This document shows positions 7,672-16,162 of a stretch of 35,695 nucleotides of DNA, one piece after another. The notes under the pieces are model-generated. The model had not been told where the DNA came from. It ran no database searches and saw only the letters and a program-made list of their open reading frames with translations. The stretch is from assembly GCA_023456105.1 (NCBI GenBank), contig JAEYAO010000002.1, positions 1 to 35,695 of the forward strand, written 5' to 3'. Position numbers and translations under genes: made by a program. Each line of letters opens with the position of its first letter. The stretch's first letter is position 1. The stretch is from Pseudomonadota bacterium (GTDB taxonomy: Bacteria > Pseudomonadota > Alphaproteobacteria > Caulobacterales > Caulobacteraceae).

Positions 7672-8508
7672 GTGTCCAGCCAGGTTCAGCAGACGGTTCG
7701 TCGCATCGCCGCCCCCGACATCCGGGCGCGAAAAGGGGGGGAGCCCATCGTCTGCCTGACCGCCTATGACGCGCCGACGGCGGCCCTGCTGGACGACCAC
7801 TGCGACCTGCTGCTGGTCGGCGACAGCGTGGGCATGGTGGTGCACGGCCTGCCCAACACCGTCGGCGTGACCATGGAGATGATGATCCTTCACGGCCAGG
7901 CGGTGATGCGCGGCGCCCGACGAGCCATGGTCGTGGTCGACATGCCCTTCGGCTCCTATGAGGGCGGCCGGGAGATCGCCTACGAGAACTGCGCACGCAT
8001 GATGAAGGAGACCGGGGCCCAGGCCGTGAAGCTGGAAAGCGGCCCAACGGTGCCCGAGACCATCGCCTATCTGGTTCAGCGCGGCATTCCGGTGATGGGC
8101 CACGTCGGCCTGCGACCCCAGGCGGTGCTGACCGACGGAGCCTTCAAGGCCAAGGGGCGCACCGAGGAGGAGCGTCAGAGGGTCATCGCCGAGGCGCAGG
8201 CGACCGCCGACGCCGGCGCCTTCTCCATCGTCATCGAGGGCGTGGCCGAAGGACTGGCGCGCGAGATCACCGAGGCCGTGTCCGTTCCCACAGTCGGCAT
8301 CGGCGCCTCGGCCGCCTGCGACGGACAGATACTGGTCACGCCGGACATGCTGGGCCTGTTCGACTGGACGCCCAAGTTCGTGCGCAAATACGCGGATCTG
8401 CGGGGCGAGATCGACCGCGCCGTCGCCGGCTATGCGGCCGATGTGAAGGGCCGCCGTTTTCCTGCCGAAGTCGAAACCTACTTCTCCAAAAAGCCGGCTT
8501 CGCCGTAG
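7672..8508 (+). CDS. panB: 3-methyl-2-oxobutanoate hydroxymethyltransferase
   Basis: Transfers a one-carbon unit from 5,10-methylene-tetrahydrofolate to alpha-ketoisovalerate to give ketopantoate, the first committed step of pantothenate/CoA synthesis. The 278 residues match the normal size. Motifs seen are VCLTAYDAPTAALLDDH, the metal-binding LLLVGDSVGMVVHG, VVVDMPFGSYEG, VMGHVGLRPQAV and VPTVGIGASAACDGQILV. The GTG start at 7672 has AGGAG about 6 bases upstream; no better ATG exists. It is read in the same direction as the sigma operon after 59 bases. panC is not in the window. Confidence 0.96.
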   Translation: MSSQVQQTVRRIAAPDIRARKGGEPIVCLTAYDAPTAALLDDHCDLLLVGDSVGMVVHGLPNTVGVTMEMMILHGQAVMRGARRAMVVVDMPFGSYEGGREIAYENCARMMKETGAQAVKLESGPTVPETIAYLVQRGIPVMGHVGLRPQAVLTDGAFKAKGRTEEERQRVIAEAQATADAGAFSIVIEGVAEGLAREITEAVSVPTVGIGASAACDGQILVTPDMLGLFDWTPKFVRKYADLRGEIDRAVAGYAADVKGRRFPAEVETYFSKKPASP

Positions 8509-8587
8509 CGCTTGCGTTGCGGCGTCGGGGCCGACCCTCTAGGGTCCGCGCCGGTTCGATCCTTTCAGGTTTTGGGGCGCGTTTCTC

Positions 8588-9403
8588 GTGGTTGATGTCT
8601 TCGAGCAGGTCGAGGGGGAGCTTCGCTCCGACCGCTACAAGCGGCTGTTCCGCACCTGGGGTCCGATCGTCGCCGGTCTCTTGCTGCTGGCCCTGATCGC
8701 GGCGCTGGCCTGGTGGGGCTGGCAGAGCTTCCAGACGGGCAAGGCCGACAAGGCCTCGGCCGCCTATGACCGCGGCATGGAGGCGCTGCGCGCCGAGAAC
8801 CCGGCCGGCGCCCGCACGGCGTTCGAAGAGGCCGCGCGCGAAGGCAACGGCGCCTACAAGTCGCTGGCCTTGCAGCAGCAGGCCGGCCTCGCCGTCACCG
8901 CCAACAACATTCCCGAGGCCATTCGCCTGTTCGACGAGGCGGCCAAGGCCTCGCGCGACCCGATCCTGTCCGATCCAGCCGCGCTCAAGGCCGCCTTCCT
9001 GGCCATGGACACGGCGTCCTTGGCCGACGTCGAAGGGCGGCTGGAGCCGCTGACCGGCGACGACCGCCCCTTGCGCGCCTTCGCCCAGGAAGCGCTGGCC
9101 ATGGCGCGGCTCCAGAACGGCAAGACCGCCGAGGCGCGCACCGCCTTTGTGCAGCTGCAGCTCGGCCAGGACGTGCCGGAGCCGGTGCGCCAGCGCGCCC
9201 AGGCCGCCATCGCCATGATCGACGCCGGAACCGCCGGCGCGCTGCCCGCCATCGTCAAGGCCGCCGCCGCCGCGCCTGCACCCACGGCGCAGCCCCAGGG
9301 TGCCCAAGGTCAGCCCACCCAGGGTCAGGCCGCTCCCGGTCAGGCCGCTCAAGCTCCGGCGGCGCCCGTGCAGGTCGCTCCGGCCGCCGCGCCGCAACAG
9401 TGA
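8588..9403 (+). CDS. YfgM-like membrane-anchored tetratricopeptide protein
   Basis: 271 residues: a short cytoplasmic N-terminus (VDVFEQVEGELRSDRYKRLF), one membrane helix at about 29-48, and a periplasmic domain of helical TPR-like repeats (about 50-215). It ends in a low-complexity tail rich in Ala, Pro and Gln with repeated GQ.AxPGQAA units (9281-9400). The family (DUF2133/TPR_21) includes E. coli YfgM, an ancillary subunit of the SecYEG translocon linked to periplasmic chaperones. In E. coli yfgM also lies directly before bamB and der, the same order as here. GTG start at 8588. It ends just 24 bases before the bamB start codon. Confidence 0.85.
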   Translation: MVDVFEQVEGELRSDRYKRLFRTWGPIVAGLLLLALIAALAWWGWQSFQTGKADKASAAYDRGMEALRAENPAGARTAFEEAAREGNGAYKSLALQQQAGLAVTANNIPEAIRLFDEAAKASRDPILSDPAALKAAFLAMDTASLADVEGRLEPLTGDDRPLRAFAQEALAMARLQNGKTAEARTAFVQLQLGQDVPEPVRQRAQAAIAMIDAGTAGALPAIVKAAAAAPAPTAQPQGAQGQPTQGQAAPGQAAQAPAAPVQVAPAAAPQQ

Positions 9404-9426
9404 CGATCACCGACAGGACGCCCTCG

Positions 9427-10806
9427 ATGACTTCCCGAGCCCTCAAGGTCGCGCTGGTCTGCGGCGTGGCCGTCACCCTGGCCTCATGCGGCACGGTGCG
9501 CCGCAACCTGCCGTTCGGCCTGGGCCGAAGCGACGAGCCCGCCGCCACCGCCACCGAAGGCCAGCGCATCTCGGTGCTGGAGTTCGAGCAGCAGCTGGCG
9601 CCGTCCGCCGCCCTGTCGGGCCGTGACTTCTTCCTGCCGGGCCCGCAGGCCGTGAACGCCTGGACCCAGCCGGGCGGCACGCCGGAGAACCTGGTCGAGC
9701 ACGCCATCGCCGCGCCGAACTTCCAGGTGGCCTGGCGCCGCAGCATCGGCGAGGGATCGCAGGTGCCCGGCACGCTGATGGCGCCGGTCGTCGCCTCCGA
9801 CGGCAAGCTGTTCACCCTGGACGGCGACTCCACGGTTGCGGCCGTGTCCGCCGACAGCGGCGACATCCTGTGGCGCACCGACATCAAGCCGGAAGGCCTG
9901 GCGCGCGGCGGCTTCGGCGGCGGCGTGGCCTATGCCGGCGGCAAGGTGTTCGTCTCGTCGGGCTATCGCGTCATGACGGCGCTGGACGCCAACACCGGCG
10001 CGGTGCTGTGGCGCACCACGGTCGATTCGCCGATCCACGGCGCGCCCACCGTTGTCGGTAATCGCGTCTACGCCATCGACGTGGACAGCCAGCTGTTCGC
10101 CTTTGACGTGAACACCGGCGCCCAGGCCTGGGCCTATCGCGGCATCGCCGAGCCGGCGCGGATCATGCGCGCCTCCAGTCCTGCGGTCAGCGGCGACACG
10201 GTGATCGCGCCCTTCTCGTCCGGTGAGCTGGTGGCGGTGCGCGCCGCCAACGGCCAGGCCGTGTGGCAGCAGGTGCTGTCGCGGACCAGCCGCACCAGCG
10301 CCCTTTCCGAAGTGCGTGACGTGGCCGGCCGCCCGGTCATCAGCCGCGGCGTGATCTATGGCGTCAGCCACTCGGGCGTGCTGTCGGCGCTGGACCTGCG
10401 CTCGGGCCAGCCGAAGTGGCAGCTGCCGGTCACCGGCGTCAACGCGCCGCTGCCGGTGGGCGATGTGGTCTACGCCGTGTCCAAGAGCGGCCAGCTGATC
10501 GTCGCCAACCGGGATTCTGGCCAGATCTACTGGACGCGCGAACTGAACGAAGGGCGTGAGCGCAACGAGGGCGGCTTCCTGGGCTTCTTTGACCGCCAGG
10601 TGCGCCCCACCTGGTCCGGGCCGATGCTGGCGTCCAACCGTCTGGTGATGGTCAACTCGTTCGGCGAGGCGGTGGCGTTTGATCCCAAGACGGGCGCCGA
10701 GCAGGCGCGTCTGGACCTGGGCGCGCCTGCCTATATCGCGCCGTCGGCCTACAACGGCGCGCTCTATGTCGTGACAGATCGGGGCGAACTCGTCTGCATT
10801 CGCTGA
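9427..10806 (+). CDS. bamB: Outer-membrane protein assembly factor BamB, lipoprotein
   Basis: 459 residues. The signal peptide MTSRALKVALVCGVAVTLAS ends in a lipobox with Cys21 as the lipidated residue. From about 110 on the protein is built of PQQ/beta-propeller repeats (GDILWRTDI, GAVLWRTTVDS, GQAVWQQVL, GQPKWQLPV, GQIYWTREL), matching the eight-bladed propeller of BamB. BamB is a subunit of the BAM complex that folds outer-membrane barrels. ATG 9427 is chosen because it gives an ideal lipoprotein signal and has AGGA 9 bases upstream. A GTG at 9400, overlapping the previous stop, would add nine residues. It sits between the yfgM-like gene and der, a widely conserved order. Confidence 0.92.
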   Translation: MTSRALKVALVCGVAVTLASCGTVRRNLPFGLGRSDEPAATATEGQRISVLEFEQQLAPSAALSGRDFFLPGPQAVNAWTQPGGTPENLVEHAIAAPNFQVAWRRSIGEGSQVPGTLMAPVVASDGKLFTLDGDSTVAAVSADSGDILWRTDIKPEGLARGGFGGGVAYAGGKVFVSSGYRVMTALDANTGAVLWRTTVDSPIHGAPTVVGNRVYAIDVDSQLFAFDVNTGAQAWAYRGIAEPARIMRASSPAVSGDTVIAPFSSGELVAVRAANGQAVWQQVLSRTSRTSALSEVRDVAGRPVISRGVIYGVSHSGVLSALDLRSGQPKWQLPVTGVNAPLPVGDVVYAVSKSGQLIVANRDSGQIYWTRELNEGRERNEGGFLGFFDRQVRPTWSGPMLASNRLVMVNSFGEAVAFDPKTGAEQARLDLGAPAYIAPSAYNGALYVVTDRGELVCIR

Positions 10807-10837
10807 CGAGCGGCTGAAACTAAGCTAGAAGGCCGGC

Positions 10838-12457
10838 ATGGCTCTGAAGGTCGCCATCGTCGGCCGCCCCAATGTGGGCAAGTCGACCCTGTTCAATCGC
10901 CTTGTCGGCAAGCGCCTGGCGCTGGTCGACGATCGCCCCGGCGTGACCCGCGACCGTCGCTATGCGGATGGCGTGATCGGCGACATGGACCTGACGCTGA
11001 TCGACACGGCCGGCTACGAGGACGTCACCGACGAAAGCCTCGAGGCCCGCATGCGCGAGCAGACCGAGGCCGCGCTGGAAGACGCCGAACTGATCCTGTT
11101 CATGATGGACGCGCGCGAGGGCGTGACCTCGCTGGACCGCATCTTCGCCGACCGACTGCGCAAGCAGCACAAGCCGGTGGTTCTCCTGGCCAACAAGTCG
11201 GAAAGTCAGGCGTCCGGCGGCGGGGTGGGCGAGGCGCACGCCCTGGGCTTCGGAGAGCCGGTCGCGATTTCGGCCGAGCACGGGGAGGGCATGGCCGACC
11301 TCTACCAGGCGATCCTGGCCGCCTCGGTCGACATCTTCATCGAGGAAGAGGACGAGCCGGAGAAGCCGATCCGCATCGCTGTGATCGGCCGCCCGAACGC
11401 CGGCAAGTCGACCCTGATCAACCGTCTTCTCGGCGAAGACCGTCTGCTGACCGGGCCGGAAGCCGGCATCACCCGCGACTCCATCTCGGTCGACTGGGTC
11501 TACGAAGACAAGAACATCCGCCTGGTCGACACCGCCGGCATGCGCCGCAAGGCGCGCGTGCAGGAGAAGCTGGAAAAGCTGTCCGTCGCCGACACCATTC
11601 GCGCCATCACCTTCGCGGAAGTCGTGATCCTGGTGATGGACAAGGACGACGCCTTCGACACCCAGGACCTGCAGCTAGCCGATCTGGTTGAGCGGGAAGG
11701 GCGCGCGCTGATCTATGTCGCATCCAAGTGGGACCTGGAGGAGGAGCCGCAGGCGCGTCTGGCCGAGCTGAAGCGTTTGGCCGAAGACAAGCTGCCCCAG
11801 CTGAAGGGTTCGCCCTTCGTCGCCCTGTCGGCGCACAGCGGACGCGGCGTCGAGCGGCTGATGCCGGCGGTGCTTCAGGCCTATGACACCTGGTCCGTCA
11901 AGGTGAAGACCAAGGACCTCAACGACTGGCTGTCGCTGGCCACCCAGCGGCACCCGCCGCCCGCGGTGGACGGCAAGCGCATCAAGCCCAAATACATCGC
12001 CCAGACCAAGGCCCGTCCGCCAACGTTCGTGCTGATGGCCAGCCGCGCCTCGGCCATGCCGGACCACTACAAGCGCTATCTGGTCAACTCGATCCGCGAG
12101 AGCTTCGACCTGCCGGGCACGCCCATCCGCCTGACGGTCAAGTCCGGCAGCGAGAACCCCTATGTCGGCGGCGGCGCCAAGTCCGGCCCCGAGCGATTCA
12201 AGGGCGCGGCCAAGACGGCGCCGCGCAAGGTGCTGAAGGCCGAAAAGCAGGAACAGCTGTCCAATCTGCCTGGCAAGGCGCTGGAGCAGAAAAAGGCGCG
12301 CGTCGCCAAGCCACGCGTCATCGGCGCGGTCAAGGCGTCCTCGTCCAAGAAGGCGGGAACCAGCGTGGCCATCGGCAAGGGCGCGCGCGGCGGCGCCCGC
12401 CAGGTCAGCCGCTCCGGCCGCATCCGCACCGGCCAGAAGAGCGGACCGAAGCGCTAA
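10838..12457 (+). CDS. der: Ribosome biogenesis GTPase Der (EngA)
   Basis: 539 residues with two tandem GTPase domains and a C-terminal KH-like domain, the hallmark of Der, which acts in 50S subunit assembly. P-loops GRPNVGKST (9-17) and GRPNAGKST (184-192) are intact, as are DTAGY and DTAGM (G3). The G4 motifs are unusual: NKSE in the first domain and SKWD in the second, in place of NKxD. The KH domain (about 360-445) is followed by a basic, low-complexity tail of about 95 residues rich in Lys, Arg, Ala and Gly, making the protein longer than E. coli Der (490). The tail may bind rRNA; this is inference. It lies 31 bases after bamB. Confidence 0.96.
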   Translation: MALKVAIVGRPNVGKSTLFNRLVGKRLALVDDRPGVTRDRRYADGVIGDMDLTLIDTAGYEDVTDESLEARMREQTEAALEDAELILFMMDAREGVTSLDRIFADRLRKQHKPVVLLANKSESQASGGGVGEAHALGFGEPVAISAEHGEGMADLYQAILAASVDIFIEEEDEPEKPIRIAVIGRPNAGKSTLINRLLGEDRLLTGPEAGITRDSISVDWVYEDKNIRLVDTAGMRRKARVQEKLEKLSVADTIRAITFAEVVILVMDKDDAFDTQDLQLADLVEREGRALIYVASKWDLEEEPQARLAELKRLAEDKLPQLKGSPFVALSAHSGRGVERLMPAVLQAYDTWSVKVKTKDLNDWLSLATQRHPPPAVDGKRIKPKYIAQTKARPPTFVLMASRASAMPDHYKRYLVNSIRESFDLPGTPIRLTVKSGSENPYVGGGAKSGPERFKGAAKTAPRKVLKAEKQEQLSNLPGKALEQKKARVAKPRVIGAVKASSSKKAGTSVAIGKGARGGARQVSRSGRIRTGQKSGPKR

Positions 12458-12521
12458 AGGCGGCGACTTGTTTTCGACATGATCGCGGCATTCTGTCGCA
12501 GCTGCTCGAAGGGAGTTCGCC

Positions 12522-13151
12522 ATGTCCGACGCGATGGCCGCCATAAATCTTTCCGCCGTCCAGAAGCAGCGCAAACGGGCGGTGCTCGTCCTCTTCGCCG
12601 TCCTGATCGTCCTGACCCTTGTCTCCCAATCCTGGGGCGGGGTGGAAGGCGAGTGGCACGAGTCGGTGGAAGCGGCGGGCCTGATCTCCATCTTGGCGGC
12701 GGTGATCGGACGGGCGTGGTGCTCGCTCTACATCGGCGGACGCAAGACGGCCGAGCTCGTCGCCAGCGGCCCGTATTCGGTCACGCGCAATCCATTGTAT
12801 GTCTTCAGCTTCATCGGAGCCTTCGGCGTGGGAGCCCAGAGTGGCAGCGTGACTATCGGCCTCTTGTTCACCCTCGCATCGCTGGCGATCTTCCACCTGA
12901 CGGTTCGCAAGGAGGAAGCCTGGCTCTCGGCGAAGTTCGGAGACGCCTATGCCGACTATTGTCGACGCACGCCTCGATTCCTACCGCGGCCGGCGCTCTG
13001 GCGCGATGAACAAGAACTGGTGATCAGGCCGGTGTTCTTCCTGACCACCCTGCGCGACGGCCTCGTCTTCCTGCTCGCCGTGCCGCTGTTCGAGATCATC
13101 GACCTCGCTCAAGCCGAAGGATGGCTGCGCGTGATCGCCCGACTGCCGTGA
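12522..13151 (+). CDS. Isoprenylcysteine carboxyl methyltransferase (ICMT)/PEMT-like membrane methyltransferase
   Basis: 209 residues with four or five membrane helices (about 20-37, 50-68, 92-118, 170-195). The motif ASGPYSVTRNPLYVFSFIGA (about 86-105) is the conserved SAM-binding signature of the ICMT/phospholipid methyltransferase superfamily. EEAWLSAKFGDAYADYCRRT (about 130-149) is its second signature. The substrate in bacteria is usually unknown; there are no prenylated-protein genes around. ATG 12522 is preceded by AAGGGAG about 7 bases upstream. It follows der by 64 bases and converges on the SDR gene. Confidence 0.85.
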   Translation: MSDAMAAINLSAVQKQRKRAVLVLFAVLIVLTLVSQSWGGVEGEWHESVEAAGLISILAAVIGRAWCSLYIGGRKTAELVASGPYSVTRNPLYVFSFIGAFGVGAQSGSVTIGLLFTLASLAIFHLTVRKEEAWLSAKFGDAYADYCRRTPRFLPRPALWRDEQELVIRPVFFLTTLRDGLVFLLAVPLFEIIDLAQAEGWLRVIARLP

Positions 13152-13172
13152 GCCGGCACAAACGCAATTCGC

Positions 13173-13943
13173 TCAGATCAGGGCTTCGGACGGTAGACCG
13201 GCGCGCCATTCCCTGAAACTCACATTGAGCGGGGGCGTGGTGTCAGGGCGTGCGAGATCGACGATCAGCGGGCCAATCTCTGATGGGTGGGGCAGGGTGG
13301 TCGGGTCCTCGCCGGGATAGGCCTGGGCGCGCATCTGGGTGCGCATGCGGCCTGGGTCCACGATGGCGCAGCGGATGGGCGTGGACTCCACCTCGTCGGC
13401 CCATGCCTTGAACAAGGCTTCGGCGCCCGCCTTGGTCGCGGCGTACATGCCCCAGAAGGCGCGGGGCTTTGTCGCGACGCTGGTCGTCAGGTGAATGGCG
13501 CGGCCGGCGTCCGACAGCCGCAGCAGGGGCTCCAGCGAGCGGATCAGGCGATAGACGGCGGTGAAGTTGGTCTTCTCGACCTTGGCGAACTCGCGCGGAT
13601 CGGCGTGCGCCACGGGCGTCAGGCCCGACGGACCCATGGTGGCCGCCGCCTGAACCCAGATGTCCAGCCGCCCGAATCGCTCGAACAGGGCGCCACCCAG
13701 CCGGTCGATCCCGCCGCCATCGACCAGATCGAAGGGGACCAGGGTCGCGCGATGGCCCGTCGCGGCCAGAATGGCGTCGTCCAACTCTTCCAGCCCGCCT
13801 TGGGTCCGTGCGGTCGCCACGACGTGGGCGCCGGCGCGCGCCAAGGTCAGCGCACTCTCATAGCCGATACCGCGAGAGGCCCCGACGACCAGGGCGATGC
13901 GGCCGGACAGGCACGTGGATTGAGGCGGAGCGGCGCTGGACAT
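13173..13943 (-). CDS. Short-chain dehydrogenase/reductase, YciK-like
   Basis: 256 residues of a classical SDR. The Rossmann nucleotide-binding motif is VGASRGIGYESALTLARAGA (about 19-38), there is FDLVDG for the adenine-binding Asp, and the catalytic Tyr-x-x-x-Lys appears in YAATKAG with a preceding LTTSVA Ser. The overall sequence resembles the YciK group, whose substrate is not established. It lies on the minus strand downstream of purF (59 bases), an order I recall from other alphaproteobacteria. Which cofactor is used cannot be decided with confidence, but VATARTQ after the second strand would favour NADP(H). Confidence 0.9.
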   Translation of the reverse strand: MSSAAPPQSTCLSGRIALVVGASRGIGYESALTLARAGAHVVATARTQGGLEELDDAILAATGHRATLVPFDLVDGGGIDRLGGALFERFGRLDIWVQAAATMGPSGLTPVAHADPREFAKVEKTNFTAVYRLIRSLEPLLRLSDAGRAIHLTTSVATKPRAFWGMYAATKAGAEALFKAWADEVESTPIRCAIVDPGRMRTQMRAQAYPGEDPTTLPHPSEIGPLIVDLARPDTTPPLNVSFREWRAGLPSEALI

Positions 13944-14002
13944 GCCGCCGTCTTAGCCGGACCTCAGACGCTGTCCAAGCAGACAACGGCCAACAAGCTG
14001 GA

Positions 14003-15508
14003 TCAGGCGCTGACCAGCAGGGACAGCTGGCGCGCCGTGACCTGGCGTCCGCCTTCCTCGATCTCGCGGTCCAGCAGGCGGGTGGGGTATTCGCCGGTGA
14101 AATAGTGGTCGGTGAACTGGGGATCGGCGTTGTTGCGGCCGTCCTCGCCCATGGCGCGATACAGACCGTCGATCGACAGGAAGCCCAGCGAATCGACCTC
14201 CAGCATCTCGCGCATCTCCTCCAGCGTCTTGTTGGCGGCGATCAGCTGCGCGCGCTCGGGCATGTCGATGCCGTAGAAGTCGGGATACAGGATCTGCGGG
14301 CTGGCCGAACGCAGATGCACCTCGGCGGCCCCCGCCGCCCGCACCGCTCGGACCAGCTTGACCGAGGTGGTGCCGCGCACGATGGAGTCGTCGATCAGCA
14401 CCACGCGCTTGCCCGCCAGCGCCGCCTTGTTAGGGCTGTGCTTCATGCGCACGCCCTTCTGCCGCGCGCCTTGGCTGGGCTGAATGAACGTACGGCCCAG
14501 ATAGTGGCTGCGGATGATCCCCATTTCATAGGGGATGCCGCTTTCCTGGGCATAACCCAGCGCCGCCGGCACGCCCGAGTCGGGCACCGGCACCACGATG
14601 TCGGCCTCGACCGCGTGTTCACGCGCCAGGCCCCGGCCCATCGCCTTACGGACTTCATAGACCGAGCGGCCGTTCACGACCGAGTCGGGGCGCGAGAAGT
14701 AGACGTATTCGAACAGGCAGGGCCGGGCCGAGCGGGCCGGGAAAGGCTTGATCGACTGCAGGCCGCTTTCGTCGATGACCACCACCTCGCCATGCTCGAT
14801 GTCGCGCACGAAGGCGGCCCCGATCATGTCCAGGGCGCAAGTCTCGGACGCCAGCACCCAGGCGTCGCCCACCTTGCCCAGCACCAGCGGGCGGATGCCC
14901 AGCGGATCGCGCGCGCCGATCATCTTGCTGCGCGTCTGGGCGACCAAGGCATAGCCGCCCTCGATGCGCGCCAGGGCGTCGATGAACCGGTCCACGATCT
15001 TGGCCTTCCGGCTGCGTGCGATCAGGTGGAGGATGACCTCGGAGTCGGATGTCGACTGGAAGATGGCGCCTTCGCTGACCAGCTGGCTGTGCAGATATTT
15101 GAAGTTGGTCAGGTTGCCGTTGTGGGTGATGGCGATGCCGCCCTGGTCCAGATCGGCGAACATCGGCTGAATGTTGCGCAGGAACGATCCGCCCGAGGTC
15201 GAATAGCGGGTGTGGCCCACCGCCGCGCCGCCCGGCATGCGCTGCGACAGGTCCGCGCCGCCGAACGCTTCGCCCACCAGCCCCTGGTGACGTTCGGTGT
15301 GGAAGCGGCTGTCCTTGACACTGGCTATGCCGCAGGCTTCCTGGCCGCGATGCTGCAGGGCGTGCAGGCCCAGCGCCACGATGGAGGAGCCTTCGTCGGC
15401 TTCCGCGCCCCAGACCCCGCACACGCCGCACTCCAGCCGCAGCTGGTCGTCGTCGGCCTCGCGATGGTGTTCGCGGTGAACGACGGGATCGGCGATCATG
15501 TGGCGCAT
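14003..15508 (-). CDS. purF: Amidophosphoribosyltransferase, first step of purine synthesis
   Basis: Converts PRPP and glutamine to phosphoribosylamine. From ATG 15508 the protein has 501 residues. A propeptide ends before CGVCGVWG, where Cys27 would be the N-terminal nucleophile of the glutaminase domain. The PRTase domain shows the PRPP loop VVLIDDSIVRGTTSVKLVR. It is of the Bacillus type with a cleaved propeptide, yet most of the Fe-S ligand cysteines known in B. subtilis are replaced here (YPDFYGID and FTDHYFTGEYPT). ATG 15508 is preferred for its GGAG 8 bases upstream; ATG 15529 and 15499 are alternatives. The gene follows cvpA by under 30 bases, as in many proteobacteria. Confidence 0.96.
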   Translation of the reverse strand: MRHMIADPVVHREHHREADDDQLRLECGVCGVWGAEADEGSSIVALGLHALQHRGQEACGIASVKDSRFHTERHQGLVGEAFGGADLSQRMPGGAAVGHTRYSTSGGSFLRNIQPMFADLDQGGIAITHNGNLTNFKYLHSQLVSEGAIFQSTSDSEVILHLIARSRKAKIVDRFIDALARIEGGYALVAQTRSKMIGARDPLGIRPLVLGKVGDAWVLASETCALDMIGAAFVRDIEHGEVVVIDESGLQSIKPFPARSARPCLFEYVYFSRPDSVVNGRSVYEVRKAMGRGLAREHAVEADIVVPVPDSGVPAALGYAQESGIPYEMGIIRSHYLGRTFIQPSQGARQKGVRMKHSPNKAALAGKRVVLIDDSIVRGTTSVKLVRAVRAAGAAEVHLRSASPQILYPDFYGIDMPERAQLIAANKTLEEMREMLEVDSLGFLSIDGLYRAMGEDGRNNADPQFTDHYFTGEYPTRLLDREIEEGGRQVTARQLSLLVSA

Positions 15509-15535
15509 CGTCGGGGCTCCGATGTGCATACGGAT

Positions 15536-16129
15536 TCAGGGGGCTTCAGGCGGCGAGGTAGGCTGAGTTTGGGGCGCGGACAAGGCGTCTCCGTCTGAGA
15601 ATCCTCTTCGCACGGAAGAGTCGATCACCGGCGACAGGGCGTCGGCGCCGCGACCGATGCCGGGCAGAACCACCTGAATGGCGCGGGCGGCCATGGCGCT
15701 GACCGGCTGAAGCGCGGCCTGCGAGAGCCAGCGCGGCGTGCGCTCGCCGGGCAGGGCGGCGACGATCACCAGATGCACGGCCCCGATCAGCACCAGCGCC
15801 CTGACCGCGCCCACGATCAGCCCCAGCACGCTGTTCACGCCACCCAGCGCCGGGTGGGCCTTTGCGCCCTTGGACAGCAAGGCGCCCAACGTACGCAGGC
15901 CGAAATAGACAATGAAGAAACCGCCCACCGCCGCCAGGATCGACCCGGCCCAGTCCGGATCGACCAGCGCGCGGCCAAGGGGCGCGGTCCACGGCAGCAC
16001 GATCAGGGCCAGGAACGCCGCCAGCATGGCGCTGAGCAGGGTGATGACCTCGCGCACGCCGCCGCGCACAAAGCCCGCGCCGGCCGAGGCGAGGATGACC
16101 AGAATGGCGAAGACGTCGTATCCGGTCAC
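15536..16129 (-). CDS. cvpA: CvpA family membrane protein
   Basis: 197 residues with four predicted membrane helices (about 5-22, 28-48, 66-86 and 102-128), starting MTGYDVFAILVILASAGAGF, and GGVREVITLLSAMLAAF, typical of the CvpA/colicin V production family (PF02674). GGVNSVLGLIVGAVRALVLI is the conserved third-to-fourth helix region. The C-terminal 60 residues are soluble and end in a Pro/Thr/Ser tail. The family is linked to purF in many bacteria, and E. coli cvpA is needed for colicin V production and envelope homeostasis. Its molecular function is unknown. It sits between radA and purF on the same strand. Confidence 0.9.
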   Translation of the reverse strand: MTGYDVFAILVILASAGAGFVRGGVREVITLLSAMLAAFLALIVLPWTAPLGRALVDPDWAGSILAAVGGFFIVYFGLRTLGALLSKGAKAHPALGGVNSVLGLIVGAVRALVLIGAVHLVIVAALPGERTPRWLSQAALQPVSAMAARAIQVVLPGIGRGADALSPVIDSSVRRGFSDGDALSAPQTQPTSPPEAP

Positions 16130-16162
16130 GTTCGGCTGCGGTCCTGTAGCTGTGGCCTGACC

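Noticed and set aside
8533..8546. GACCCT-CT-AGGGTC palindrome between panB and the yfgM-like gene
   Set aside because: Six-base arms with a two-base centre make a poor hairpin and there is no T-run. Such a palindrome is not surprising in GC-rich DNA.
13808..15598. Long plus-strand open frames opposite purF, cvpA and radA
   Set aside because: They mirror the codon pattern of purF, cvpA and radA and have no recognisable domains, whereas the minus strand encodes clear orthologues.
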